Of a stretch of 58,417 nt of DNA, positions 1-9,059 are shown piece after piece. How positions within the stretch are numbered: position 1 is the stretch's first letter; each line of letters opens with the position of its first letter. This DNA comes from Magnetococcales bacterium (GTDB taxonomy: Bacteria; Pseudomonadota; Magnetococcia; Magnetococcales; JADGCL01), in the NCBI GenBank assembly GCA_015229005.1, contig JADGCL010000009.1, positions 1-58,417 on the forward strand, read 5' to 3'. The notes beneath the pieces were generated by a model. It had not been told where the DNA came from. It ran no database searches and was given only the letters and a program-made list of their open reading frames with translations. Made by a program: the position numbers and the translations under genes.

Positions 1-42
1 CTTCTTGCTGACCGGGAAATTCTCGTAACTGCTTGATTTATA

Positions 43-117
<75 letters not shown>

Positions 118-380
118 CTGCTCTGAGGCCTGCCGAAGCCGACCCCACGAAGCCATCAAAACGAAACCATCAAAGTCCGCAACCACCAGAACCCGAAGGC
201 GACAACCCCCCCGCCCTTCCGGGTCTCTCCACCCAAGACTCCCTCTCGATAAACCCCCGTCGGAGGAACCCAGCGAAGCCCACCCCCCGCACACGCAGGG
301 GATCCTAGACCAGCAAGAGACGAAGATCAACCCCCCGGCAACAACCGGAGGGCAATATTCCGACCGAACAGGGAAAAGGC

Positions 381-893
381 TCAGGCCTCTCCCTCGGTAT
401 CCACAATTGCCGCCGCGACCGCCTCCTGCGGGGTTTTGCCCCCCCAGATCACCCACTGGAAGACCGGAAAGAAGCGATCGGTCTCCTGGAATATGGAGGT
501 CATCACATCCTCAAGCTGCTCCTCGACCATTCCCGTTCCACGCAGCGGCAGGACGATCCGGAAGACCGGGACCGTCTCCTCGGCCCAGATCTCAAAATGA
601 CCCAACCAGACGCGCTCATTGACCAGAGCGATGGCCTCGGCCACCCGACCAAGGAAACGCGGCGGGATCTTGAGATTCAGGTAGCAATTGCACTGGAGGA
701 AGCCCGAGTCGTCATGGAAGGCGGCCCAGACGCGCAGACTACCCCACTGGCTGGGCAGTTCCAGCCAAAGTTCATACTCGTTGGTTCTCTCAGAATTCCA
801 ATCCTGGGCGATGGCATACTCTTCAATCTGACTGATCGGATTACTGCCCAGGACAGCCGACGATGCACTCACCCGGTCATGGGATCCACCCAT
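381..893 (-). CDS. YbjN domain-containing protein (putative sensory transduction regulator fold)
   Basis: A 170-aa soluble protein with no signal peptide. The central part (about residues 40-150) has the YbjN/DUF1790 look, an aromatic-rich beta-alpha domain with segments such as ERVWLGHFEIWAEE and VFRIVLPLRG, the latter resembling the family core. YbjN-fold proteins resemble type III secretion chaperones and are mostly of unknown function. The start is the ATG at 893, preceded by a purine-rich GGAGAGGGG on the minus strand. It stands alone between the tRNA and a 434-base non-coding stretch. The family call is by pattern recognition and the cellular role is unknown. Confidence 0.7.
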   Translation of the reverse strand: MGGSHDRVSASSAVLGSNPISQIEEYAIAQDWNSERTNEYELWLELPSQWGSLRVWAAFHDDSGFLQCNCYLNLKIPPRFLGRVAEAIALVNERVWLGHFEIWAEETVPVFRIVLPLRGTGMVEEQLEDVMTSIFQETDRFFPVFQWVIWGGKTPQEAVAAAIVDTEGEA

Positions 894-1216
894 TGGGCCC
901 CTCTCCTGCTCCTGGATAACAAGCCCACGGCACGCCGCCGCACGGCGACCCGCCCCTCCCCACCCCCTTCCGGGGGGGCATGACGGAGACCCGCATGGCG
1001 CGGTCGGCTTCCGTCGGGGGCACCCTGGTCTTTCCGACCGCTCTTTGAACCAACCCGCCCCCTATCCGCATCCCATTCTGCCTTGTCGTGGGGAATTGAG
1101 CAAGCCCACTCTCGTGCAGGGGCCCACTTGAAGACGCCTGCCTGCGTACAGGCAGAAGGGGGGAGACCGGTCGGTCAGTTATGAACCGGCGGGGCCAGCA
1201 ATCCGAGGGACAGGAA

Positions 1217-1270
1217 AACCACGAGGAGCGTTGGTTCCAAGCGAACACGAGGGACGTTGGTTACGAGCGA
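1217..1270. repeat. Imperfect 26-27 bp tandem repeat, two copies
   Basis: Two adjacent units share the pattern ACGAGG..CGTTGGTT..AGCGAACAC. The first is about 1217-1243 and the second about 1244-1269, with a few substitutions and one length difference; the first bases of a third unit (AACACC) follow. The repeat sits downstream of the secreted-protein gene on the minus strand. No function is evident. Confidence 0.5.
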
Positions 1271-1285
1271 ACACCAGGAAGGCAC

Positions 1286-1317
1286 TCCCGGCCCGCCACC
1301 GGGGTGACGGGCCGGGA
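1286..1317 (-). terminator. Strong hairpin just after the PPC-like protein gene
   Basis: TCCCGGCCCG at 1286-1295 pairs perfectly with CGGGCCGGGA at 1308-1317. The inner bases CACC/GGTG extend the stem past one mismatch. It begins 11 bases beyond the stop codon of the minus-strand gene at 1328. There is no T-run, so it may act as a 3'-end stabiliser or a Rho-assisted end rather than a classical intrinsic terminator. Confidence 0.5.
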
Positions 1318-1327
1318 ACATGAAACC

Positions 1328-2026
1328 CTAGTTCGTCGCCAGGACGTAATTGTTGTAGACGCTGCCGTAATTCTTGATCTTGATGAAAAACGTACCCGTC
1401 CAGGCGGGCGTCCACTCCAGCAAACAGGTGTCGGTACCGTCCGTGTCGGAATCGACGCGATTGTGATTTTCGTCCTCAATAAAGCAGTCAAGGTCCGTAT
1501 CACCATCGCCATCGATCAGGACGCGTGCGACCTTCAGACCCTCGAATTTCTCCTCATAGACATCGGTGGTTCCGGAATTCACCCTGTCACGGTGTACGAC
1601 CGGACCGGCCATGCGACCACGAGAAGCACCTGCGGCTGCATCGTCGATCATGGCCAGGATGTCCTTGCGATCGCCGGCCATCTCCCTGGCCTTGGCGAGT
1701 ACACCGGCAGGGGTGGTCAAGTCGAGTTTGTGTTCGGCCTTGGCACCGGACTCCTTGCTGCCGCCCTCCGAAGTCTTGGTACGCTTGGACTCCTTGGCAG
1801 GGGCCATCTGCATCACCCGGGCAGCGGTGACCAGCGAAATCGGATCGGAATGGGCGATGCCAAAGGTGACCAGTTGCTCCGCCATGGCATAGTCGGCAAC
1901 CGCCTGGCTGGTCGGACTGCCCTCACCCTTGGCGCCTTCGTTGGGACCTTTGTCGGCCATGCCGATGCCTTGAAACACCAGGAACATGGCGGCTGCGCCA
2001 AGCAGGCTTCTTCCGAGATTTTTCAT
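1328..2026 (-). CDS. Secreted protein with C-terminal PPC-like (pre-peptidase) beta domain
   Basis: A 232-aa protein starting at ATG 2026, behind GGAGAA. Residues 1-24 form a Sec signal peptide (MKNLGRSLLGAAAMFLVFQG followed by a small-residue cleavage region). The middle (about 25-130) is alanine/lysine-rich and probably helical. The last 80 residues resemble the bacterial pre-peptidase C-terminal fold: an acidic strand-loop with GDGDTDLDCFIEDENHNRV, a conserved WTPAWTGTFFIKIKN strand, and the terminal NYVLATN. PPC domains usually sit at the C-terminus of secreted peptidases; here the domain is on a separate exported protein, next to the secreted peptidase gene at 2400-3458. A periplasmic or extracellular, perhaps calcium-binding or adhesive, role is inferred. 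Confidence 0.65.
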   Translation of the reverse strand: MKNLGRSLLGAAAMFLVFQGIGMADKGPNEGAKGEGSPTSQAVADYAMAEQLVTFGIAHSDPISLVTAARVMQMAPAKESKRTKTSEGGSKESGAKAEHKLDLTTPAGVLAKAREMAGDRKDILAMIDDAAAGASRGRMAGPVVHRDRVNSGTTDVYEEKFEGLKVARVLIDGDGDTDLDCFIEDENHNRVDSDTDGTDTCLLEWTPAWTGTFFIKIKNYGSVYNNYVLATN

Positions 2027-2399
2027 TGAATTCTCCGTTTCGTATGGTTCGACCACCCGGGGAACAGGAAGAACCGCCCGCTTCGGGAGCAGAAAGGGGT
2101 CCCCTGATCCCTCCCCCCCCCGGCCTTCGCACACCCCAACCGGCCCGCGTGCCAGTTGGGACGGACGGGAACGAACAAAACGACAACCGCCCTCCGGTTC
2201 TTTCGCTCCAGTCGCCAGTTCCAGGCAGGGCAAGACCGGAACGATGACCGACCAGAACCGGCCCGCCTCGTCACCAAGCGACGGGACTCCCCGACACAAC
2301 CCGCGCGGAAACACCCGCCTCCGTCTTGAGTTAACCAGAGTTCCCCACCTCGTAGCAAGGAGAGCCAGCCACAAAGGGAGAAGGATTGAGAGAGACTTC
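2027..2399. other. Intergenic region between two secreted-protein genes
   Basis: This 373-base stretch is presumably the promoter/leader region of the minus-strand gene starting at 2026. It contains a run of nine C at 2113-2121. No clear sigma-70 promoter, RNA gene or repeat was recognised. Confidence 0.4.
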
Positions 2400-3458
2400 T
2401 CACGCGGGGACCTCGGGCACTGGATGCGACAACCCGGAAAGGTCCTCGTTCCGCCGATCGGGGCAAGACCGGTACTCATAGGGCGTCCGAGGGAGCCCTT
2501 CCCCGGTTTCGTCAAGGAAGACGATCCGCTTTCCCACCCGCATTGCCCTTCCGGAACTCATCGTCAGCGGCGACAATTCGCGATGCCGGGGCAGGTCAAA
2601 AAAAGCGGTCAGGGGTCGAGGTCCGGCAGCCAGACCCGAAAGAAACCGCCGCCGCAAGCCGGCCAGGTCTTCGCTACCGTTTTTCCTCAGCCTGGCCTGC
2701 AGAAAGGCTCCCGCCAACGGCTCCCAAAGGAAGGCCTGCATTTCATTGACCATCAGCTCCTCGTTTTCGGGATCGTAACCCAGCCTGGCCAATTCCTCGC
2801 GGAAGATTTCCCGTTCCGCCGGTCGCAATCCCATCCAGAACTCCCGGCAATACTGCCGGAAATCCGGGTTGGTCAGGAACTCCCCGTGACTGAGCTCGTG
2901 GCGCAGGGTGAGCGTCCGTTCGTTCATATCGGTGTGCCGGCCATCCTCGCTGGCGCGGGCCTGGCTGACGCCGATCAGGACAAGTTCGTGTTCCCTGGCG
3001 ACCAATCCCCGAAAATCGGCGACGAGGAACGCCGAGGCGAGAAGCTTGGACAAGAGATCGCGTTCGGAAGAGTTCAGAGTGATTCCCCGGTCCCGGGCGG
3101 TATTGAAAAACCGCGCCACATCGGCGATGCGGTAGTCGTGGCCCAGATAGTAGTGGTTGGGGTCCACCCCGTCCGCCAGGATCCGTGCCGCCAGACCGGC
3201 GTCGTCCAGGAGTTCGCCGCCGCGTTTTTCCAGGAACGTCGCCAGGCGATTGAGAGCAGCCCCCTGTTCCGCCAGATCGGCGAAATCGAAAACCAGAACC
3301 CTGGAATTTTCCTCCAGGTGGTAGACCCGACTCTCCCCGCTCCGAATCCGGTAGAGTTCCGCCGTGGTGATCGTCGTTACCGGCCAATCCGCAACGGCAG
3401 TGAGGCTCCACAGACCGGAGAGCAGAAACACAGAAAAAAAACGCGCCAATATTGCCAT
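2400..3458 (-). CDS. Putative secreted zinc metallopeptidase (HELSH motif)
   Basis: A 352-aa protein starting at ATG 3458 (GGGGGAC upstream; an upstream in-frame start at 3491 would put 11 residues before the signal peptide). Residues 1-24 are a signal peptide ending near AVADW. The centre carries TLRHELSHGEF, a canonical HExxH zinc-binding site. The downstream segment ENEELMVNEMQAFLWEP holds acidic residues that could supply the third zinc ligand, as in gluzincin-type enzymes. No known family was matched with certainty. The protein is probably periplasmic or exported. It lies 373 bases upstream of the PPC-like protein gene in the same direction; a functional link is only suggested by that proximity. 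Confidence 0.6.
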   Translation of the reverse strand: MAILARFFSVFLLSGLWSLTAVADWPVTTITTAELYRIRSGESRVYHLEENSRVLVFDFADLAEQGAALNRLATFLEKRGGELLDDAGLAARILADGVDPNHYYLGHDYRIADVARFFNTARDRGITLNSSERDLLSKLLASAFLVADFRGLVAREHELVLIGVSQARASEDGRHTDMNERTLTLRHELSHGEFLTNPDFRQYCREFWMGLRPAEREIFREELARLGYDPENEELMVNEMQAFLWEPLAGAFLQARLRKNGSEDLAGLRRRFLSGLAAGPRPLTAFFDLPRHRELSPLTMSSGRAMRVGKRIVFLDETGEGLPRTPYEYRSCPDRRNEDLSGLSHPVPEVPA

Positions 3459-3813
3459 AAGTCCCCCGTTGACAAGAGACCAGGGTGCCACCGGGGCAAG
3501 CCCCGCCGGTGAAAAACAAGGTCATCCCTCCTTGGTCGGCCAAGAACGGGATTCCACACCCGGAAGAAAAAGAAAAAATACCGCTTCCGCCCGGAGGAAG
3601 CCTTCGATCTCCCGTTCCCCCCCCGACTCCCCCAACCCGCACGAACGCCCAACCCGCACGAACGCCGGTCCGGGTTTTCCGGCGCGGGCCGGGTCTTACC
3701 GAAGAAAAAGGTTTCGCCGCTGGGGCATTGCCTGTATAACGCCATCCCGGTGTCCGGCTTCGAGTCTCCGATGGGCCGCGACCATTCGGCCATGGAAAGA
3801 AGATCCCGATCCT
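3459..3813. other. Divergent intergenic region upstream of bipA
   Basis: This 355-base region between the minus-strand peptidase gene and bipA contains an A-rich patch around 3566-3585. A possible -10 box TATAAC at 3735-3740 lies about 73 bases before the bipA start but has no good -35 element. No small gene was recognised. Confidence 0.35.
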
Positions 3814-5631
3814 ATGGACAAGCTCCGTAACATCGCCATTATCGCGCACGTCGACCACGGCAAGACCACCCTCGTCGATCAGCTCCTTCGCCAGTCCGGA
3901 ACCCTCTCCGCCAAGGCCGCCCACACCGAGAGGATCATGGATTCGAACGATCTGGAGCGGGAGCGCGGAATCACCATCCTGGCCAAGAATACCGCCATCC
4001 ACTGGCGCGGGTGGCACATCAATATCGTCGACACCCCGGGACATGCCGACTTCGGCGGCGAGGTCGAACGGGTCCTCTCCATGGTCGATTCGGTCCTTCT
4101 CCTCGTGGACGCCGTCGACGGGCCGATGCCGCAAACCCGGTTCGTCACCCAGAAGGCCTTTGCGATGGGTTTCCGTCCCATCCTCGTGATCAACAAAATG
4201 GATCGTCCCGGCGCCAGACCGGACTGGGTCCTGGATCAGACCTTCGATCTGTTCGACCGGCTTCGCGGCACCGATTCCCAGCTCGATTTTCCCACCGTCT
4301 ACGCCTCTGCCCTGATGGGATACGCCTCGCTCGATCCCGCCCAGCCCGGTCAGGACATGACCCCTCTCTTTGAAACCATCGTTCGCGAGACTCCGCCCCC
4401 CCAGGTCACCCTCGACGCCCCCTTTCAAATGCGGATCTCCTCCCTGGATTACAGCAGTTTCGTCGGCGTGATCGGCATCGGGCGCATCCAGCAGGGACGT
4501 GTCCGGACCAATACCCCCGTCGCCGTCATCGACCCCAGTCTGAACGTGCGTCCCGGGCGGATCCTCAAGATCTTCAACTTCCTGGGTCTGGAAAGGATCG
4601 AGACCGGGGAGGCAGTAGCCGGAGAGATCGTCGCCATTACCGGGGTCGAGCGCCTCGGCATCTCCGATACCCTCTGTCACCCGGACCATGTCCACCCCCT
4701 GCCCCCTCTCTCGGTCGACGAGCCCACCGTCAGCATGACCTTCCAGGTGAACGACTCCCCCCTGGCGGGGCGAGAGGGCAAGTATGTCACCAGTCGGCAA
4801 CTGCGCGACCGGCTCTTCCGCGAGTTGACCCACAACGTCGCCTTGCGGGTGGAGGAGACCGACAATCCCGACAAGTTCCAGGTCTCGGGACGGGGCGAGC
4901 TGCACCTGGGAATCCTGATCGAGAATATGCGCCGGGAAGGGTACGAGTTGGCCGTCTCCCGCCCGCAGGTCATTCTCAAGCAGGAGGGGGAAGAGCGTCT
5001 GGAACCCTACGAGCAGCTTTCCGTGGACGTCGAAGAGGTTCACCAGGGGGCGATCATGGAGGCCCTCGGCAGTCGTCGCGGGGAAATTACCGACATGGTC
5101 CCCGACGGCCAGGGGCGCGTCCGCCTCGACTACGTCATCCCCGCCCGGGGACTCATCGGTTTCCTGACCGAATTCCGGACCCTCACCTCCGGCAGCGGCA
5201 TCATGCACCACGTCTTTCTCCAGTACGGCCCCTATCTTCCCCAGTCCCTGGGGAGTCGCCGCAACGGCGTGCTGGTCTCCCGCGAGGAGGGGCGGGCGGT
5301 TCCCTTCGCCCTCTTCAATCTCCAGGATCGGGGACGGATGATGGTCGCCCCCGGCGAGGAGATCTATCAGGGGATGATCGTCGGCATCCACAGCCGCGAC
5401 AACGATCTCGCCGTCAATCCCATGAAGACCAAGCAGTTGACCAACATCCGCGCCGCCGGCAGCGATGAAAACGTGATCCTGACCCCGCCGGTGCGTCACT
5501 CCCTGGAACAGGCCATGGAGTTCATCAACGACGATGAACTGGTCGAGATCACCCCCAAGAGCATTCGTCTCCGGAAACGCTTTCTCAAGGAACACGAGCG
5601 CAAAAAAGAACAACGGGCCAAGAACAAATAG
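3814..5631 (+). CDS. bipA: Ribosome-associated translational GTPase BipA/TypA
   Basis: A 605-aa protein, the standard length for the family. The start is ATG 3814, giving [20 protein letters not shown] with the P-loop at residues 10-20. The G3 motif [20 protein letters not shown] and G4 NKMD follow, then the EF-Tu-like domain II, the EF-G-like domain III/V region with [20 protein letters not shown], and the BipA-specific C-terminus ending in basic residues. BipA binds 70S ribosomes near the factor site and supports 50S assembly and stress or low-temperature growth. It is monocistronic; the convergent ubiC gene starts beyond a hairpin-rich spacer. Confidence 0.97.
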   Translation: MDKLRNIAIIAHVDHGKTTLVDQLLRQSGTLSAKAAHTERIMDSNDLERERGITILAKNTAIHWRGWHINIVDTPGHADFGGEVERVLSMVDSVLLLVDAVDGPMPQTRFVTQKAFAMGFRPILVINKMDRPGARPDWVLDQTFDLFDRLRGTDSQLDFPTVYASALMGYASLDPAQPGQDMTPLFETIVRETPPPQVTLDAPFQMRISSLDYSSFVGVIGIGRIQQGRVRTNTPVAVIDPSLNVRPGRILKIFNFLGLERIETGEAVAGEIVAITGVERLGISDTLCHPDHVHPLPPLSVDEPTVSMTFQVNDSPLAGREGKYVTSRQLRDRLFRELTHNVALRVEETDNPDKFQVSGRGELHLGILIENMRREGYELAVSRPQVILKQEGEERLEPYEQLSVDVEEVHQGAIMEALGSRRGEITDMVPDGQGRVRLDYVIPARGLIGFLTEFRTLTSGSGIMHHVFLQYGPYLPQSLGSRRNGVLVSREEGRAVPFALFNLQDRGRMMVAPGEEIYQGMIVGIHSRDNDLAVNPMKTKQLTNIRAAGSDENVILTPPVRHSLEQAMEFINDDELVEITPKSIRLRKRFLKEHERKKEQRAKNK

Positions 5632-5680
5632 GCGTAACCGTTCAGGGGGGCATAGGCAAGGATATCATCCTGTTATTTCA

Positions 5681-5737
5681 GGGGCTTCGCCCCCGAGCCC
5701 CCACCGAGGGGGCAGGCAGAGCCTCCCCCTCGGGCTC
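5681..5737. terminator. Nested hairpins between convergent bipA and ubiC
   Basis: GGGGC/GCCCC with loop TTC lies at 5681-5693. It is followed by a larger nested inverted repeat: GAGCCC at 5695-5700 pairs with GGGCTC at 5732-5737, and inside it GAGGGGG at 5706-5712 pairs with CCCCCTC at 5725-5731. A run of T at 5761-5767 lies 23 bases further on. The position between two convergent genes fits a bidirectional transcription end, or a dispersed palindromic repeat serving as one. Confidence 0.5.
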
Positions 5738-5773
5738 CCCCAACCACTCTCGGTACTATCTTTTTTTGTCGGG

Positions 5774-6349
5774 TCAGCCGGGGTGTTCGCGCAGAAAGAT
5801 CTCCAGGATCCGGGCCTGGGGTTTTCCGTCCACCGCGAAAAGCGACCGTCGACACCAGAAGAGACGCCCCTCGTCCACCCCCAGGAAACCGGCCAGGTAG
5901 GGTACCCGGGCCCGGGCCAACTCCAGCAAGGCTCGTTGCACCGACAGCTCCTGTTCGGTGAAGAGAGTCCCCAGCGGCCTTTCTCCCTGCTGGATGGCCG
6001 CCCGGATCGGCTCCGGAAGGGCGGCGACCGCCATCTGCGAGTGGGCAAATACCCGCTCCTGCAGGCCATCGTCCAACCAGGCATCGCGCAGCAACACCGG
6101 CCCCGGTCCGGGCGGTCGGTGTCCCTCCCCCCAATGGGGTCCCTCTCCCATCAGCGCCGCAACCACCCGCTGTCCCGCCAGGCGGACCCCGACCGGTCGT
6201 CCCCAACTCTCTTCCAGGTGTCGCGTCAACGAACCGGAGCAGGTCAACACCGCCCGATCCGGAACGGTCAACATCGTCCCCGCAACAGACGCCAGCCTCG
6301 CTGCCGGGAACCAATCTCCCCGGAGGTCGATCGTGAAGGGCAGAGCCAT
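5774..6349 (-). CDS. ubiC: Chorismate pyruvate-lyase (UbiC family)
   Basis: A 191-aa protein, slightly longer than the roughly 165-aa enterobacterial enzyme. Family features are VLTCSGSLTRHLEESWGRP near the N-terminus, VRLAGQRV in the middle, and LFWCRRSLFAVDGKPQARI followed by LEIFLREH at the C-terminus, where the catalytic-type arginine and glutamate are expected. The enzyme converts chorismate to 4-hydroxybenzoate and pyruvate, the first committed step of ubiquinone synthesis in the cytoplasm. No ubiA lies next to it. It is divergent from rsmE, with a 185-base shared upstream region. The similarity is moderate, so an accessory chorismate-lyase-fold paralogue remains possible. Confidence 0.75.
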   Translation of the reverse strand: MALPFTIDLRGDWFPAARLASVAGTMLTVPDRAVLTCSGSLTRHLEESWGRPVGVRLAGQRVVAALMGEGPHWGEGHRPPGPGPVLLRDAWLDDGLQERVFAHSQMAVAALPEPIRAAIQQGERPLGTLFTEQELSVQRALLELARARVPYLAGFLGVDEGRLFWCRRSLFAVDGKPQARILEIFLREHPG

Positions 6350-6534
6350 GTACAGATTCCACCAACCGGTATATCGTCTCGGGGGTGGTCTGTCGCTCTC
6401 GAACAGGCCCCGGACGGCGTCTGGCCCCGGACAACCGAGGCTCGCGGAGGATACGCCAGGCAGAATCCCACGGCAACCCGTGCCCCCGATGCCCCGCAGG
6501 TGGCCCCACCAAGGATAATCGACGGTCCCCTCCC

Positions 6535-7275
6535 ATGATCCCCCGTCTTTTCTTCGCCGAGGAGTTGGCCACCGGTCGGCGTCTTGTCCTGGCCAAGGCC
6601 ACCCTTCACTATCTGACCCGGGTCATGCGGTTGCCTCCCGGCTCCGCGGTTCGCCTCTTCGATGGCCGTGGAGGGGAGTGGGAGGCGGTCATGGAACGAC
6701 AGGAGAGTGGCTGGAGCCTCCTCATCGGCGACCACCATCCCCCTCTCCCGGAAGCCCCCCTCCGCATCACCCTGGTCCAGGGTCTTCCCAAGGGGGGCGG
6801 TCTCGACTGGGTGGTGCAGAAGGGAGTGGAGTTGGGTATCACCGCCCTGGTGCCCCTCGTCTGCCGCCGGGGCGTCAGCCGTCCCATCGCCGCCCGCGCC
6901 GACCACCAGGGCGAGCGCTGGCGGAAGATCGCCATCGAAGCCGCCGAGCAGTGCGGTCGCGACAGATTGCCCCTCCTTCACCCACCGACCACCTGGGAAA
7001 AACTGGCAGCTCTTCTGCCACCAGGTCCCCGCTTCCTCTTCTGGGAGGAGGCAGCGATCGGGGCCAATCTCGGTCGCTTTTCGGGCGAATCGCCGACCGG
7101 CGAGGTCACCTTGCTGATCGGTCCAGAGGGGGGGCTGGCCGAGGAGGAGGTCATCCACGCCCGGGACCATCTGGGTTTTGTCATCGCCCGTCTTGGTCCG
7201 CGGATCTTGCGTACCGAAACCGCCGCCCTGGCAGCAATCGCGGCGGTACAGACACTCTGGGGAGATTGGCGATGA
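6535..7275 (+). CDS. rsmE: 16S rRNA (uracil1498-N3)-methyltransferase RsmE
   Basis: A 246-aa protein. The start at ATG 6535 gives MIPRLFFAEELATGRRLVL, the expected PUA-like N-terminal domain with HYLTRVMRLPPGSAVRLFDGRGGEW. The C-terminal SPOUT domain shows KGGGLDWVVQKGVELGITALVP, ERWRKIAIEAAEQCGRDRLP, the knot motif LLIGPEGGLAEEEV and LGPRILRTETAALAA. These are diagnostic of RsmE, which methylates U1498 of 16S rRNA using SAM. The stop codon overlaps the next ATG (ATGA at 7272-7275), so translation is probably coupled to apbE. Confidence 0.96.
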   Translation: MIPRLFFAEELATGRRLVLAKATLHYLTRVMRLPPGSAVRLFDGRGGEWEAVMERQESGWSLLIGDHHPPLPEAPLRITLVQGLPKGGGLDWVVQKGVELGITALVPLVCRRGVSRPIAARADHQGERWRKIAIEAAEQCGRDRLPLLHPPTTWEKLAALLPPGPRFLFWEEAAIGANLGRFSGESPTGEVTLLIGPEGGLAEEEVIHARDHLGFVIARLGPRILRTETAALAAIAAVQTLWGDWR

Positions 7276-8447
7276 GCGTGGCAGACGGGCTCGTGCGGGA
7301 TGGCTCCGTCCCCGGTGATCGCGCCAGCTCCCCGGGAAGTGCCCCGATCCCGAGAGGGCTCCGGGGCCTCGGGTCCGGCATGGGGAAAAAGGAGCGGTGG
7401 AACGGGCGGTTCTGGTTCCTGACGATGCTTGCGATCGGGCTTGCGGGCGGTTGCGGCGACGCGCCTGCGCCGAAAGGCCCCTCCGAGGGGCACAAGAGCA
7501 TCCGCCTGGCTCTGGGAACGGTGGTGACCATCTCGACCTGGGGCCTCGAACCGACCCGGGAAGAGGCGGCGGTGGAGCGGGCCTTTGCCGAGATCGAGCG
7601 GATCGAGGCAATGATGAGCCCCAACCGATCCGAGAGCGAACTCTCCCGGATCAACGATGCTCCGCGAGGACAGTGGTTACAAGCCTCGCCGGAGCTGGTC
7701 GATCTTCTCGGACGAGCCCTGGAGATACAACGTCTCTCCGGGGGCGCCTTTCATCCGGGATTGCTGCCCCTCGTCCGCCTTTGGGGCTTCAGCCGGGAAC
7801 CGGCTCCCCGGGAACCCCCGTCTCCGGAGTCCATCGACCGCTGGCGCCGGCTGGCCGACAGTGGGGATGGGATCCTCATCGATGCCGCCGCCGGTCGGGT
7901 GCAGTTGACGAATGCCGCCTTCGGTCTCGATCTGGGGGCCATCGCCAAGGGCTATGCCATCGACCAGGCGGTTGCCGTCCTGCGTCGGGAGGGGGTCGAC
8001 AACGCGATCGTCTCCGGTGGCGGCGATCTGCGGCTCATCGGCGCCAAGGGGAGGGAACCGTGGGTGATCGGGCTGCGCCATCCGCGAGAGGAGGGCGGGG
8101 TGATCCGGGTGTCGCGCCTCTCCGGGGATCGGGCGATGATGACCTCCGGCGACTATGAGCGATTCTTCATGCACGCCGGGGTCAGATTCCATCACATCCT
8201 CGACCCCGCCACCGGCTATCCCTCTGTTTCCGGGGTGATTTCTGTTTCCGTGCAGGCAACCGATTCCACCCTGGGCGATGCCTTGTCGACGGCCATCTTC
8301 GTCCTGGGGCGGGAGCGAGGAATCCGCCTGTTGGAACATTTCCCGGGGTGCGAAGCCCTGATCATCGAAGAGGGAATGAAGATCTGGCAATCCGCCGGTT
8401 TTGTCGCCGCCCCCCACCTTACGGAGTCGATCGGTGTAACCGATTGA
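7272..8447 (+). CDS. apbE: FAD:protein FMN transferase ApbE, lipoprotein
   Basis: Starting at ATG 7272 (GGGGAG upstream, ATGA overlap with rsmE) it is 391 aa. An internal ATG at 7380 gives 355 aa and would put the signal peptide GRFWFLTMLAIGLAGGC directly at the N-terminus, so the true start is uncertain. The hydrophobic segment ends in a cysteine of lipoprotein type. The catalytic domain has IRLALGTVVTISTWG, SELSRINDAP, FGLDLGAIAKGYAIDQA, VSGGGDLRLIG and HHILDPATGYP, typical of ApbE, which attaches FMN to threonine in periplasmic redox proteins such as NqrC or RnfG. Mg/FAD-binding segments are intact. Genes for a NusG_II protein and a Gx transporter follow on the same strand. Confidence 0.93.
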   Translation: MSVADGLVRDGSVPGDRASSPGSAPIPRGLRGLGSGMGKKERWNGRFWFLTMLAIGLAGGCGDAPAPKGPSEGHKSIRLALGTVVTISTWGLEPTREEAAVERAFAEIERIEAMMSPNRSESELSRINDAPRGQWLQASPELVDLLGRALEIQRLSGGAFHPGLLPLVRLWGFSREPAPREPPSPESIDRWRRLADSGDGILIDAAAGRVQLTNAAFGLDLGAIAKGYAIDQAVAVLRREGVDNAIVSGGGDLRLIGAKGREPWVIGLRHPREEGGVIRVSRLSGDRAMMTSGDYERFFMHAGVRFHHILDPATGYPSVSGVISVSVQATDSTLGDALSTAIFVLGRERGIRLLEHFPGCEALIIEEGMKIWQSAGFVAAPHLTESIGVTD

Positions 8448-8486
8448 TTCCGGCGGCACAGCTCTCTATTCGATGGGTTCCGACCG

Positions 8487-8951
8487 ATGCGGCCTGGGCG
8501 TTTCTTGCGGGAGACCATTCCCCTGGCAGGTGCGGCGTTCCGAAGCCTGCGCGGGGCGACCACCCCCTGGGACAGATGGCTGATCGGGGTCAGCGCCATA
8601 GGGATCGTTCTCCTCGGCTACCAACAGCGGCTCACGGCCACCCCCGGGGGAGAGGTGGTCGTTCTTCGCGACAATCGGGCAGTGCGGGTCCTGCCGCTCG
8701 ACCGGGAGGCGTGGGTCGAGGTGGAGGGAAAGCTGGGACGGGTGAAGGTGGAGACCCGGCGTGGTGGGGCGCGGTTGCTGGAATACCGGAGCCCACGACT
8801 GATCGGTACGCGCACGGGGTGGATCACCCGGACGGGTCAGGTCGCGGCGTGCGTGCCTTGCGGGATCATGCTTGTCCTGCGGGGGAGTCCGGCGGTCTCC
8901 GGGGAAGGGATCTCTCCTCCAGGAGAGAGGTTCGATGCCCTGGCGGAATAG
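8487..8951 (+). CDS. NusG domain II-containing membrane-anchored protein
   Basis: A 154-aa protein. Residues 1-30 are basic and cytoplasmic, then WLIGVSAIGIVLLGYQ is a single membrane anchor. The exported part holds a small beta domain with GGEVVVLRDNRAVRVLPLD, WVEVEGKLGRVKVETRRGGARLLEYRSPR, and a cysteine pair ACVPCGIMLVLRG near the end. This is the NusG_II family pattern (GxxRILxSxCPnk-type Cys motif). Its function is unknown, but it recurs next to ApbE and Gx transporters. It sits 39 bases after apbE and 108 bases before the transporter gene, which suggests one operon. The start is ATG 8487, without a strong ribosome site. Confidence 0.75.
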   Translation: MRPGRFLRETIPLAGAAFRSLRGATTPWDRWLIGVSAIGIVLLGYQQRLTATPGGEVVVLRDNRAVRVLPLDREAWVEVEGKLGRVKVETRRGGARLLEYRSPRLIGTRTGWITRTGQVAACVPCGIMLVLRGSPAVSGEGISPPGERFDALAE

Positions 8952-9059
8952 GTGCGTGCGATATCGCAACCCTTCAGGGCCTGTCTCGGAGTGTGGCGGC
9001 CCCTGTCGTGAGGAGTGCCTCCGGTTCCGTCAGGCGAAAGGGACGATCGGGGAAATCGG

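Larger units (their letters stand above)
894..1327. other. Intergenic region with hairpins and a short imperfect tandem repeat
   Basis: No convincing gene was found here. It contains a 7-bp perfect hairpin at 1138-1155 (CTGCCTG/CAGGCAG, loop CGTA), an imperfect tandem repeat at about 1217-1270, and a strong hairpin at 1286-1317. Open frames across it lack a ribosome site or family resemblance. Confidence 0.5.

Noticed and set aside
1181..2029. Plus-strand open frame opposite the PPC-like protein gene
   Set aside because: The minus strand has a signal peptide, ribosome site and recognisable domain; the plus frame has none.
2743..5613. A very long open frame on the minus strand opposite bipA
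   Set aside because: It is the mirror frame of a GC-rich conserved gene; its predicted protein has no family resemblance, while the plus strand encodes a perfect BipA.
5673..6602. Alternative minus-strand frame overlapping ubiC
   Set aside because: Its product is Gly/Arg/Pro-rich without motifs, whereas the UbiC frame carries the family pattern.
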